In this document: positions 47,901 through 62,900 of the stretch, piece by piece
Layout: every line of letters starts with the position of its first letter
Position numbering within the stretch: position 1 is the first letter of the stretch
From: Lineus longissimus
Lineage: Eukaryota > Nemertea > Pilidiophora > Heteronemertea > Lineidae
Direction: 5' to 3'
DNA: 64,000 nucleotides
Assembly: GCF_910592395.1 (NCBI RefSeq)
Contig: NC_088317.1
Span: 3,782,001 to 3,846,000, forward strand
Translations under genes and position numbers: made by a program
The notes under the pieces: generated by a model
Database searches by the model: none
What the model was told of the DNA's origin: nothing
Seen by the model: the letters and a program-made list of their open reading frames with translations, nothing else

Positions 47901-50900
47901 ATGCACTCACCTATGTCCTTAAAAACATCCAGAGCATCGTTTTCAACCCAAGCCGAGGGTCAAGGTCAAGTGTACCCCACGTGGCTTATTTGTTTACATC
48001 CGGAAGCATTAGCAGTGCCCACCTTATCCAGGTCAAGCTCGAGGTAAGGAAAGCGTCTTAAAACAACATGAAATTAAATCTTTTACAAAATCAGCTGCTA
48101 AGGTTGAGAAATGTTTTTTAAAAAGAAAGGGAATCGCTACCGCGGCAGGCAACACAGTGACTCAACCAGGTAGCTTCCCAGTGCACGATGATACTATGAT
48201 GCATAAGTTGATGCACTAAGAGAACCTCAACCTAAGGTGCCCAAGAAAAAAGGAGATCTGTCTTAGCCGCCTTTTATAGGTGACTTGATTCTTAAGAAAT
48301 TCGGACAAATCACGGGTATTTCAGACATTAACAGACAAACCGGGAAAATCTCGGAGGAATATGCAGTTTATTAACCTCCGGTAATTACCAGCGTTTCTAC
48401 AACTGTATTGGGAAAATTATAATATAATATGAAGACATAATTTCTCAGAATTGTACTGGGAAAATTAGAATTTATATCATATTCAGTTAGAACTTGTTAG
48501 AACTGTACACTATGATATCATATCAAGTCATAATTTTTACTTTCCATGTGTAGCTTTTCAACCTGTACAAGCTTGGCATTAGAATTTATATCATATTCAG
48601 TTAGAACTTGTTAGAACTGTACACTATGATATCATATCAAGTCATAATTTTTACTTACATGTGTAGCTTTCCAACCTGTACAAGCTTGGCATCACCATGC
48701 CAATCCTGACGACTGGTAGCACCAGGATCAGTACAGAAGTCTCCCGTGTCTTCTCCGTGTTTTTCTCCGTCATCGACCTTTACCGCGTCACAAACATCAA
48801 CACTGTCATCACCCGGTACATCACAAATACAGTCCAGGGTGAGTCGAAGTGTCTGTACAGCTGTCGCCACCGCTCCTCCTTGCTTTCCCCCGTTTTCGCA
48901 AAGCCCCCGAAATCCCAACGCGAATGCCTATCCCATTTTTCGTCGTCCTGATTGAGCGGTCGAACAGTCGGACACTGAGACGCCCGCGTTGTCGCGTCGG
49001 GGCCTTTACGAAAACTTCCCGACCTAGGCCTACCACGACAATGACAGCAACTTTGTCATCACCCAGTACATCTCAATGAGAGTTCAGGGTCAGTTGATGT
49101 GTCAGTACAGTTATCACCAATGCCTTCTCCCAGTTTTACCCCGTCATTGGTCTGTCCACGACACTGACATCAACATTGCCACAACAGCAGTTCGAGGAGA
49201 GTAGAAGTGCCTACAGTAAAGCCGTCTGCAGTGGATTGAGAACTGGATCCTTATTCCAAATGTCATTTTATAGCAGTTGAAAAGGATTCTAAACAATTTC
49301 TTAATTCCTTCTTTTAGGTATTTCTTGCCAGAAAGGAACAGCTCCGGACAGCAAAGGAGTGTGCCAGGGTAAGCATCTAGCTTTTCCAATTGCTAGATCC
49401 TTCAGGCCTAGATATAAATTACAATGTACAGACATGTGTGATTTGAGATCCGGATTGAGTTTGTTTACTTTGGTGGTCATTTCAGTCAACAAAATGAAAT
49501 ATGCATGATTTGTAAGTAAATCCCGTATGATGCAAATTTTGAAAATTCTCTTGCAGATGTCAATGAGTGTACCAAGTTCCAAGGTATCTGTGGTGACAGT
49601 TCAACATGCACGAACACACATAAGTCCTACTCGTGTAGCTGCCCAGGATCAGGAAGGAGTTACGTACAGGGACAAGGATGCCTTGGTAAGTGAACACGTT
49701 CGTCCATATGTTCGTAAATGAGATCCTGGCTCTTAATCACAGTGAAGCAATTCACTTACCCGTCGTGCGGTAACAAAATTAGGAAACTGAATGACACAAA
49801 CCTGGAATCAGTTTAAGGGTTGACCACAGGCATTTGAAAATTTTCAAATTCAATTACGAATTTTAAACTTTCAACGAACGGCTTGTGCCTTTAAAAATAT
49901 ACTTGTTTTTGAATCTTCTGTTTATTCCAGTAAGAACTGTAATGGATCTCGTCATCGCCCTCGACAACTCCAACAAGGTCTCGGCAGCCGACTTCAACGC
50001 CAACAAACTGGCAGCTATCGACCTCGTCAAGAATCTGGACATCAGTGCCAGTTACGTGAAGGTGTACGTCGCAGCGTTTGGTCACTACTTCTACGTTTAT
50101 TGGAAACTGGCATTAACCCAAAGTAGAGACCATGCTATTGCTGCTATCACCGCCATACCCTACAAAGGAACAGCCATGAACTTTTACTCTGCGCTGTATA
50201 ACATTCAAGAGTCAGCTTTGTAAGTGAGTTAAAACATATCATAAGATACAAATTCCTATAGGGTGGCTTTCCAACGTATAAACGTAAGGGGCCGACCCTT
50301 CAAATTCCACTTCAGTAGCGACCATGTCTCAGTTCTCATATTTCAAATGTCTTCACATTCAGTTGCGTTATGTCTGAGCCAGTCTTCTTCCTACACGGAA
50401 ATAGGAGTAATATTGAAAGTGTACATCCCCGACAGTGATTTGGAATAGCTCCTTTATACGACATATTAGTGATGCCAAGTTACCTTTTTATGCCAAAGTG
50501 TCGTTTTCTTCTCGAGGCGCAAGAATCAATGTCAACCAAGAAGTTCGAATATTTCTCATTGCATTCGAGGCGAGAGAACCAATGTCAACCAAGAAGTCCT
50601 AAAAAAATATTTCTAACTGGAGTCGAGGTGCCAGTACCAATATCAATCAATTGGTCCTAAAAATACACGAATAGTCCTATTACAGACGAGGCGCCATAAC
50701 CAATATCATCCAAGTATGACCCAGACAAGATTATTTCCCATTTGCAGACGAGGCGCAATGTCCAATATCATCAAAGAATTCCTTACGAAGGTATTCCCCA
50801 TTGCAGACGAGACGCGAAGACCAATATCACGGAGCACCGTGCCAATATAAATCAAGTAGTCCTAATCAAAAAATGCTTCCCATTACAGTCAAGGCGCCAG

Positions 50901-53900
50901 AAGCAACGCAAATCAAGTTGTTCTCTTCATCGGTTCAGGACAAGTCGGGTCCAACTACGAATCATACATAATCCAGGTGGGGCGTCAATTGATAGGACGA
51001 GGTGTCAACATGATCATGGTGGCAGGCAGCACGCCCAGTCCGGTCATTTCGAAGATAATGATGGCGGAGAACATCATGAAACGAACGACTTCGACGGGTA
51101 TTGTCACGACAATTCTTACGAAGGTCTTAAACAGTAAGCACAATTTTTTCACCTTATATAATTGCATGGTTGAATTATGAATTTCTTAACGAACGGCGTA
51201 TGAATTTTGTTTCCTTATGCAGGTGTTTCCTGTTCCCGGGGTCAGTACAGAGTCGGGTCGACGTGCAAGTCCTTCAATATCTGCTCTCTACGTGGTGTCT
51301 GTGGCGGAAATGCAGTCTGCCAGACAACATCCGCCAGTACTTTCACGTGCAAATGTAGCACAAACTTCAGATATGGCGGAGCTGAAGTCGGATGTCAAGG
51401 TAGGGTCGCTTCGGTCGTCATTTTTAGTCAAGAATGAAGAGTCATTAGAATAAGGCCTAACACCAAAACATATACATATAGTATACTCTTACTCTTCTCG
51501 TATAGTTCCCAGAACAAAACTAATTTGGACTTCGTAACCACTGTCCTTTGCCAAAACGGGATTCACATTTGATGCTGAACCCCATTCGAAACGGCCTACT
51601 CAGTGGTACCTGGCATAAAAATACAAAACAGGAATATGATTTGAAAAGTTTTCTCCGTCTGAAGTTTTGCATTGTTATGTCGAATTACCTTTGTAGCCTC
51701 GACTCCGATGGACATTGTCTTCCTGGTCGACGTCTCAGATAGCATGGGACGAACCAACCTCGAGAAGGCGAAGGAGTTTCTAAGAGACTTCCTAAAGTCT
51801 TCTTACATCAACAGCGACTTCATCAGAGTGGTCATCTTGGGATATTCGAGGAGTTACGTAAGTCCCCCTTGACCGCCAAGGTTTTTGCATCTTATCAAGA
51901 TACCCCGGCTACGTTCAAAGGGAGTATGAGATCATGAGATTCAGAATGCGTAAATCCATGACAAAGACGATTTAACTTCTCGTTCTTCTTTATCTTATTC
52001 TGTATACACTACATGAGAAGGGACACACCGAGTTCACGCCGAATTGGGTGGTCCCTTTCTTCTTAAGTGGTTGGGGTTTTAATAAGATTTATGTGCTCGG
52101 TGTAGATGTACTACTCTGACCTCTCCGGCCTTATGATTTCAGGTGACACCCTTCCAACTCTTCACTTCACACCAATCCAGTTCGAACGCCGTCAATGCCG
52201 TCAATTCCATCAGCATCGTCCCGGGTTCGCCAGGAAACCTGCTATATGGTCTCCAACAGGCCCTTGCGCAGTTTACGCCTCAGAAGGGTGCGAGGTCCTC
52301 CGCTCCAAAGTCACTCTACCTCATATCGAGTGGTGTCATAGACGTTAACACCATGCCACAGATTAGGGTAACCTCATTTTTAAGTGGAATCAAAAATCTC
52401 ATATCCATTATTCTTCAGTAATTTACAGTTTCTACTCTGCTTTTTCAAATTTGAGTTGACCTCTGGTTGTCGTGTCCAATCAGAAGCACTCAATTCTGCA
52501 ACATCAGCGTACACTTTTGACCTGAGCCAATCATATCCTTTACGGTGGCTTACCGCTAATTTTGCTACGGTTAAGTGGGCAAAAATACGCTATTTGAGGT
52601 GGGGTACAAATAGCAAACAAGTATGACACACTAATGATGCTTCTTCTTCTTCTTGCGTTCAACCTGCCTGAACTACTACTTCAGGGCTGTGGTTTGGAAC
52701 TGTTCACAAACCATATAGGTCTGGGGCCAGAACGAAATAACGTGGTCTGTATACATGGTATAGGTATTATCGGTGTTGTTGCGTGCACACCTGAGTTTGA
52801 CGCCATTATGACCGGTGTGCTCCGTCTTCGGTCAGGTTTTATTTTGGGGTTTCCACTGTTTCCAAAACGAAACTTTTTTCCAGATTGAACTCACGAAGCT
52901 TCGCGAGATCGGCGTCAGCGTCCCTGTGACGACTGTAGGTACAAGCATCAACATCAACATCATGAGAGAAATAGCCTACCCATTTCAATTAGTGGACATC
53001 ACCAAGACCACGATCACACAGATTAGCAGCATTGTCATCAATATTGTTACCACTGCTGTCAGTAGTAAGTAAGGCATTTTCCGAAGAACAGAATCCCAGG
53101 GTTTAAATGGGCATTCCCTTCGTTTTGACATCTTGACTCAATGTATTGAACGGAGGCAATACCGCTGGAAGTTCAGTATGCGTTTTGAAGGTGTTTTTAT
53201 TGCTTAAGTTCTAGTCAAAATGACGGTACCTATGTTCAACACCTACCCATATAACTTTATCATTAATATCAAACAATGAGTACACTTCATCAAAGTGTAT
53301 ATGTAGCATGTGTACAATATTTCCTCATTCACTTCCTCCAGATGCCAAGTGCGACCTTGGCTACTACTTCAATGGAAGAGTGTGCACTGATGTGAATGAG
53401 TGCACACAAAACTCGTGTGGACAGGGAGTCATCTGCACCAACACTATTGGCAGCTTTAGATGTTCGTGTTCCGGGGGACGAGAACCGACGAAGGAACATG
53501 GCTGCAGAGGTAAGAAAGGACGTGTGGTTTTAGAAACGGCTTGCCTATTCAAGGAGGCCTACGTATACAGGTATATAAATACTATATTATTCTAGTACGT
53601 GTAGTATTTTTTAAGAGTCTTGTTAGAAGAAGTCACGTGTTTAAAGAACGATAGTTTGTTGCCAAACAGCTTTTGAACATTTTCTTTCACTTCTAGCTGG
53701 AGAACGACTCGATGTTGTCTTCCTCATCGATGCCTCCGATGACATGGGAACCGCCAATTTAGGCAAAGTCAAACAATTTCTCATCGGTTTCGTGGAGAAC
53801 AGCGTCATTAGCAACTCTTACACAAAGATTGCTCTAATGACCTACACGAGTCGTGGGGTAAGTTAATGATCCCACAAGAAATACTAAAAATCTGTTATTT

Positions 53901-56900
53901 AATCAACGTCGTCTTCCAAAGAATACTAGTGCCATCGGCCTTGGTGTTTAAAGTGGACGGGCGCAAGTGCCGAATTAAAGTAAGATTTACAGATTCTATC
54001 GAATTTCTCGATGTGGCAGTCGAGATCACGACCTCAATGAATTGAATAAGTTCTTTCTTTACGTTCGATAGATAGTAACTCTTGATTTGATGATAGAGTC
54101 ATCAGTTGTCCCCGGAACTGTTGTTGTCGCTATGGTTGGTCATTTAGGCAGGTTCCCTCAAGCTAAATTTCCTGACGATCGCTAGTCTTGGACCGGGTCT
54201 TCGACATCTTGCCAGGATGCACGCTTATATAGAACATCGATCCTTTTATCAATTAATTTACTTTTTTTGCCACAGGACAATTACGCTCATTTCAAATGGC
54301 GAGTGTAGTCCGACGACGGGCGGAATAACAATGGCACTGATAGTTCATCATAGCGAATTAAGCACACCTTTTTATCCATTTCCAGCTGAAAAGCTATCAG
54401 TCCCTTACATCCGTGCAAACCGAGTCCATGACCAAAACTGCAATAAACCGTTTAACCTACGTGCGAGGAAAGGTCCAAAACTTCCCGCAGCTCCTGAATA
54501 TAGCCAAACAGCTATTCACCAAACCTGGAAATGGAGCCAGACCTGGAGTGCCAAAGGTCCTTTATCTCATCTCAAGCGGAATGTTTGATACTGCCTATCT
54601 ACCACAGATAAAGGTAATGTACTTTGTGAAAACTGTTAGAACCTAAGTGGGGTGATATTGGGTGATGATAGAAGTCTCTGTAGGATGAGATGGTTGGAGT
54701 CCGAGTTAGCGTTAGGCGGCGGACGGGGATTCAAATGTGCCGCTAACCGTTTTGTCAGCTCATACGAGTATACTAGTAACTTGTTTGCGAGCATCACTCA
54801 TTCCCGTGAGCAAAATTGACCGGATCGAACCCCAAATAGGCCCGGCCTCTTGATTGGTTCATTTCAAAAGAGCACGTCGGGGGTGCAGAATTAGGCACTG
54901 CTGATTGGACAATTTGATTGATTCAAAAGTCTTTGATTGGACACCGGAACAGGCTCTCAAACACTGATTCCGGAAATCGCTGAATGCTTTAGCTGCGTAC
55001 GTTGACAGAACGGAATTTCGAACGTGATTGCACAATACTTCAAATCCATTTATGGTCTTGATTCTGACAGCTGTGACCACTGTAACGGCCCAATATTGAA
55101 AGTTTTCACCAAAAATCGAGACGAAGCAAGAGAATTCCAAGAGCAGACGATAGGACATAATTCAAATTGAAATCTCGTGATGTCGGAGGAAACAACTTGT
55201 ACACATTAAGATGTCAGCCAGTCCCGTGATATCAAATGAAGCAATTAACCCCATTTATACTTCAGATTGAGTTGGCTGGCCTCCGTGATATTGGAATCAA
55301 CATCCCCATCACTACAGTCGGCACGCACGTCAACATCAACATCATGAACCAGCTAGCCTACCCCAACACTGTGACTGACATCACGCGGATCACAACCACA
55401 CAGATCACCAACATCGTCACCAACATCATCACGACTGTTAGCAACAGTAAGTCCATTTAACTACCAGCAAGAATTTCTTGCTACTGGGTGGCACAAAATA
55501 TATTTTCCACTTTTGGTTTTGAATGACTCCCATAATATCAATTATGATTCACCAAATTCCGAATTTTGTTCTTTGATTACCTTCCTTAAACACAACACAT
55601 ATGTAGTAAGGAAGGTCTTGGTTGATCTGACAAAAAAGGAACAATTACTTCTACTTTGTGATGTCCATGAGGCATCCATTATGTCAACATGAAATTTTCC
55701 CCATGAACTAATATTCCTGTTGTTTCTTCCACAGACGCCAAATGTCCAAAGGGACATTATTCCAAAGGAGGAAAGTGTGTCGATATTGATGAATGTATTA
55801 TGAGACCATGTCCCCCAGTTGCCAAATGTACGAACATGATCGGGAGTTACAAATGCTCATGCGCAGAAGGTTTCAAGCTTACCACTGGCGGATGCATAGG
55901 TAAGTTGAACCGCCAAAATCATCACTCCGGACTAAAAATTATATTTTTGATATCAATAAAAGCCTAAGCCTCCTCCCTTTCCATACACGTCCTCCACCAT
56001 ACTCATCCGGGAATCTATTATCTACTCGGAAGCTCCTCGACCATGTCGACATCGTTTTCGTAGTGGACGTGTCACTTTCTCAAGTTCAGGATAACCTACA
56101 CCGCGCTAAGAAGTCATTGTCGACTACGTGGCAGGGTTGATCATCAGGAAAGAAGGGGCCAATGTAGGCATCATCGGCTACTCCTCTTCGCTGTACATAT
56201 CTGCATCTTATATGATACTTATCATCTTATCTCTATAAATTTTATCAACTCATGTGATTCTTATTATTTTATTCTCTCTCCAGATATCAACGAGTGTCTG
56301 ACGAATCCGTGCAAACAGGGGGCAACGTGTGAGAACACTGACGGGTCACACAAGTGCAACTGCCAGCCAGGCCGTCGGTACAACCATTTGAAGGGATGTG
56401 TAGATATTGATGAATGCCTGACGAATCCGTGCAAACGGGGGGCAACGTGTGAGAACACTGACGGGTCACACAAGTGCAACTGCCAGCCAGGCTTTCGGTA
56501 CAACCATTTGAAGGGATGTGTAGATATTGATGAATGTCTGACGAATCCATGTAAACAGGGGGCAACGTGTGAGAACACTGACGGGTCACACAAGTGCAAC
56601 TGCCAGCCAGGCCGTCGGTACAACCATTTGAAGGGATGTGTAGATATTGATGAATGTCTGACGAATCCGTGCAAACGGGGGGCAACGTGTGAGAACACTG
56701 ACGGGTCACACAAGTGCAACTGCCAGCCAGGCTTTCGGTACAACCATTTGAAGGGATGTGTAGATATTGATGAATGTCTGACAAATCCATGTAAACAGGG
56801 GGCAACGTGTGAGAACACTGACGGGTCACACAAGTGCAACTGCCAGCCAGGCCGTCGGTACAACCACTTGAAGGGATGTGTAGATATTGATGAATGTCTG

Positions 56901-59900
56901 ACGAATCCGTGCAAACAGGGGGCAACGTGTGAGAACACTGACGGGTCACACAAGTGCAACTGCCAGCCAGGCTTTCGGTACAACCATTTGAAGGGATGTG
57001 TAGATATTGATGAATGTCTGACGAATCCGTGCAAACAGGGGGCAACGTGTGAGAACACTGACGGGTCACACAAGTGCAACTGCCAGCCAGGCTTTCGGTA
57101 CAACCATTTGAAGGGATGTGTAGATATTGATGAATGTCTGACGAATCCGTGCAAACGGGGGGCAACGTGTGAGAACACTGACGGGTCACACAAGTGCAAC
57201 TGCCAGCCAGGCTTTCGGTACAACCATTTGAAGGGATGTGTAGATATTGATGAATGTCTGACGAATCCATGTAAACAGGGGGCAACGTGTGAGAACACTG
57301 ACGGGTCACACAAGTGCAACTGCCAGCCAGGCTTTCGGTACAACCATTTGAAGGGATGTGTAGATATTGATGAATGTCTGACGAATCCATGTAAACAGGG
57401 GGCAACGTGTGAGAACACTGACGGGTCACACAAGTGCAACTGCCAGCCAGGCCGTCGGTACAACCACTTGAAGGGATGTGTAGATATTGATGAATGTCTG
57501 ACGAATCCGTGCAAACAGGGGGCAACGTGTGAGAACACTGACGGGTCACACAAGTGCAACTGCCAGCCAGGCTTTCGGTACAACCATTTGAAGGGATGTG
57601 TAGATATTGATGAATGTCTGACGAATCCGTGCAAACAGGGGGCAACGTGTGAGAACACTGACGGGTCACACAAGTGCAACTGCCAGCCAGGCTTTCGGTA
57701 CAACCATTTGAAGGGATGTGTAGATATTGATGAATGCCTGACGAATCCGTGCAAACGGGGGGCAACGTGTGAGAACACTGACGGGTCACACAAGTGCAAC
57801 TGCCAGCCAGGCTTTCGGTACAACCATTTGAAGGGATGTGTAGATATTGATGAATGTCTGACGAATCCATGTAAACAGGGGGCAACGTGTGAGAACACTG
57901 ACGGGTCACACAAGTGCAACTGCCAGCCAGGCCGTCGGTACAACCACTTGAAGGGATGTGTAGATATTGATGAATGTCTGACGAATCCGTGCAAACAGGG
58001 GGCAACGTGTGAGAACACTGACGGGTCACACAAGTGCAACTGCCAGCCAGGCTTTCGGTACAACCATTTGAAGGGATGTGTAGATATTGATGAATGTCTG
58101 ACGAATCCGTGCAAACAGGGGGCAACGTGTGAGAACACTGACGGGTCACACAAGTGCAACTGCCAGCCAGGCTTTCGGTACAACCATTTGAAGGGATGTG
58201 TAGATATTGATGAATGTCTGACGAATCCGTGCAAACGGGGGGCAACGTGTGAGAACACTGACGGGTCACACAAGTGCAACTGCCAGCCAGGCTTTCGGTA
58301 CAACCATTTGAAGGGATGTGTAGATATTGATGAATGTCTGACGAATCCATGCAAACAGGGGGCAACGTGTGAGAACACTGACGGGTCACACAAGTGCAAC
58401 TGCCAGCCAGGCCGTCGGTACAACCACTTGAAGGGATGTGTAGATATTGATGAATGTCTGACGAATCCGTGCAAACAGGGGGCAATGTGTGAGAACACTG
58501 ACGGGTCACACAAGTGCAACTGCCAGCCAGGCTTTCGGTACAACCATTTGAAGGGATGTGTAGATATTGATGAATGTCTGACGAATCCGTGCAAACAGGG
58601 GGCAACGTGTGAGAACACTGACGGGTCACACAAGTGCAACTGCCAGCCAGGCTTTCGGTACAACCATTTGAAGGGATGTGTAGATATTGATGAATGTCTG
58701 ACGAATCCGTGCAAACGGGGGGCAACGTGTGAGAACACTGACGGGTCACACAAGTGCAACTGCCAGCCAGGCTTTCGGTACAACCATTTGAAGGGATGTG
58801 TAGATATTGATGAATGTCTGACGAATCCATGTAAACAGGGGGCAACGTGTGAGAACACTGACGGGTCACACAAGTGCAACTGCCAGCCAGGCCGTCGGTA
58901 CAACCACTTGAAGGGATGTGTAGATATTGATGAATGTCTGACGAATCCGTGCAAACAGGGGGCAACGTGTGAGAACACTGACGGGTCACACAAGTGCAAC
59001 TGCCAGCCAGGCTTTCGGTACAACCATTTGAAGGGATGTGTAGATATTGATGAATGTCTGACGAATCCGTGCAAACAGGGGGCAACGTGTGAGAACACTG
59101 ACGGGTCACACAAGTGCAACTGCCAGGATGGTTTCACCTATGATGCAGTCAAAGGTTGCGTAGGTAAGAAGTAAGCTTACTTTTTGTATTTTTTATAGAT
59201 TAAAATGGATTTTATGCGTAATGTGTGCTCTGTGTATTCGGTTTGCAGAACAATAGCTTGGATTGGCCGAGTCGCTCGAGTCGCTCTTGTACATGTTATA
59301 GTGCAATGACGTTTTGTCTATTTTTCCAGATATCGATGAATGCCTAGTGAAGACGACATGTCCGGGCAAGTCTGTTTGTGTCAACAAACCCGGGTCCTTT
59401 GAATGCAGTTGTGAGACTGGTTTTAGTTACGTTAGTACCAGTACCATTGGGTGTCGAGGTAAGTTTACATGACTCTAAAATCTACACTTTAATCTATGGT
59501 ATTGGTGCTCTCTATAATCTGCAATCGTCTCTTTAGTCGGTAATACTATTCATCAGCTGATTAAATATTGCAATTAGTTCGTACGAATACTGTGGGAATC
59601 TTTACCAGGGTTCGTTTTGGGTCTCAAATTTAACTTATTTTTGAGTGAGTTGACCTTGTCACATATCTTCCGATACCATCCATCATGCTGTATTGAGCAT
59701 TGATTTGGGACATTACATGATACTTTGCGAGCAGGTCAAGAACTATAGACTTATTTTCTTTGCTCCGGGGCTCCGTAATCAAGCAAAACAACACGTGACC
59801 ATGTACATATTTTCAGCTGCGAAGAAACTTGATGCTGTTTTCGTGGTCGAGGTTTCAACCAATGTCAACGAGATTCAACTGACGAGATTCAAGGAAATAA

Positions 59901-62900
59901 TCAGCGAAACAATAGAACAGTTCCGCATACACAAAGACTACGTCAGAGTGGGCATCATGACTTATGCTGCCCGACCGAAAGGTGTCGTCTTCCTCAGTGA
60001 TTTCAAATCACAGGGCGAATTGGCATTGGTTGTGAAGAGCCTGCAACTAGATGACAGCACTCCCGATGTGGTGAATGCGCTGATGTTCCTGAAGGACAAG
60101 ATGTTCAACAAGGTCTCGGGCGCTAGGGATGGTGTATCCAGGGAGGTGTTCTATCTTACTAGTGGCAAGGTCCCCAAAACACAAATTGACCAGGTAAAAC
60201 TTTGCTTGTGTTGCTGTATTTTGTAAGCACGTATAAACATGAGGCAAACACTAAATGCGGGTGCGATACCAGTTATCGGAGTTCATATGAACTTTATGTA
60301 CATGTATATCATTACATTAACTGGTGTGAAAGTCTCCCAGTTTAAATAGTCCTACCCTATTAATGACTTTTCTGATAGAACTTTGAGAGTAAACTATTAT
60401 TTCCTCAATGAACTTCTGTTAGATGCATCGCTCCAGATCCAACGAAATCATTAAGTTAAAGTTTGGACAAGCTTGCCCGGCGGAATCATCATACAGTTCC
60501 CGATGGTGTGAATAGGGTACAAAGCGGGGGCTAACTTGACCCTCTGTTACCTTATCTTTGGTATGTGACCTATCGCTGTATCCTTTTACAATATCTCGAC
60601 TCATCGTCGTAGGATATCACGAAAGTTTTTGACATTCACATTTTTTTCAGGTTCAGATATTCATACAACAAATTCACGAGATCAACATTGGTATCAATAC
60701 AATAACCACAGGAAAAGACTTTAACCTTGATTTCGTCCAAACTTTGAGCTTCCCAAGAACTGTCACCACCATCTATGATATCAAAAATTTGGACATCTTC
60801 CTTAACACAATCATCGTTAATGTCGTGGGACGTAAGTTCGTCAATATCGTACTCCAATCATGAAAGGGGTACGCCGTAATCCGTATTATTAGTGGTGGCT
60901 CGGGAAAATAGAAATGCCCTTGTACACGATGGCGTAGTGCAGTCATCACGCGTGCAAATATGCTGAAAGTAGGTAATTATGATATCTCTGATCGTACATG
61001 TAGCGTATTTGAATATGACGAAGTGGAGTGAAAAGGCCCTGAATCTCAGAATAGATAAACACCTTGCTACAAACATGCATACTTGGTTCTGTCAATCCCG
61101 CACAATTTCTCGTCGTTGGCTAAATTTCCACAAACTGTCTTTCAGAAACTTCGTGTAAGAGTGGTCACCAATTCAAGGATGGAAAATGTGTAGGTGAGTG
61201 GAAGCTACCAAGCGACGGCGGCCGAGACGACTTGGATATGAGGGGCGCAGTCAATTCTGCGGTAGTGATGGGCTAAACTCCCCGAACTGGCGACAACTCG
61301 CAATCAGACTACTTACTTGCTTTACTTACTAACTTACTTACTTTCTACGACTTTGTTTTTTTTCGCTCTTGTTCGCAGTTTATTTAAATAATTCTAATAA
61401 ATTGCTACTCTTTCTTACAGATATTGATGAGTGTCTAAACAAATTTGCATGCGGAGCCCACGCAACTTGTTCAAACAAACCTGGCACCTTCGTCTGCACG
61501 TGTCCGAAAGGATACAGACACGACATCAGTCGAGGTTGCATCGGTAAGGCCCAATTAGTTTTAGGGAAAAAGTCATCATTACGAGGTTTAACCGTCCCTG
61601 ATTTATGAATTGTAAAAAAACTTGTTAATGTTTTGGAAGTTTAGATATGTTCAAATACCAAAATGATTGCAAGCGCCACTTTAATTATTCAGCGGAGAAG
61701 TGCATGGACGCGGTCTTCCTCGTTGACGGCTCAGATAACATGGGTAAAGTCGAGTACGCAAAAGCCATGGATTTCATCCAAAACTTCGTCAAAGGTCTAG
61801 CCATAGGACCAGAAGACGTCAGGGTAGCAATTGCCGTAGCCTACGGAAACAGCCTAACGGGTCAGCTGAAACTCAACCAACACCAAAGCTACGAGGCTGT
61901 GATGAGTGTGGTCTCGCAGCTGAAGTTCCCCGGCGGTGAACAGAACCTTGTCGGGGCTCTGGATAAGCTTCACAAAGACATCCTTGTGAAGGAGAACGGT
62001 GCAAGAGAGGACACACCCAGGATTCTGTTCTTGTTGACGAACGGGAAGATCGAGGCTGGTACGACGGAAATAGCAGTTGAGGTAAGTGGCGTACAGTAGA
62101 ACCTCTATGTTAAGGACACTCGGGACTGACAAGTGCTGTCTTTAATAGAAAGGTGTCCTGCTTAGAGGTCAAATTAAATGTAAATAACCAAGTCCTTGAT
62201 AGAGACAGGTGATGCAGCCTGTGTCTTGAGCAACAAGAACAACACCTCTATGGAGAAGGAGCTAAAACGGCAATCTTCTAGAAAAACTTTAACAATTTGT
62301 TTTCCTAAATCGACGCGCAGATCGAGCACCTCCGAACAGCCAACGTACGCACCTTCACCATCATGACCTCACCGATATTTTCGCAAACAGAAGTCATCCA
62401 GATACTCAGCTTCCCACTCGGAGCCATTTCAATGAAGGATATCGAACTCAGGATGTTCAGCTTTACAACGACTGTAGTTGAAGGTAAGTAACACGTAACA
62501 AAAAAATGTGACCAATGGACTCTACTTCCGGGAGATATAGCACACTCGTTTGTATGGAGTGAGTACCATCGTAGCTTGTTTACAATAAGGTTACGCACAG
62601 TTTCTTGACGTACGTATTTGTCCGTTTCTGAAAGTTATTGCCGTTTTTTAGGTTTGAGCTGTACAAAAGGATATCACCCTCAAGATGGACAGTGCGTCGG
62701 TGAGTTGAAATTTAATCTTTTAGGATATGTCGATTTGACAGGATGTTGTGAATTTTTGGCATGTTTATAATCACCCTTTCCTTTATTCAATCAATTCTTC
62801 TTACAGACGACAATGAGTGCTTCATGCCAAAGATCTGTGCTGATGATTCCCAATGTGAAAACCGGCCGGGATCGTTTGTTTGTAAATGCGACGAAGGTTA

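Noticed and set aside
56264-59137. Minus-strand ORFs of 957 and 940 codons
   Set aside because: Pure mirror of the 120-bp EGF repeat. The plus-strand frame has cbEGF signatures, correct splice borders and phase; the minus frames have no domain.
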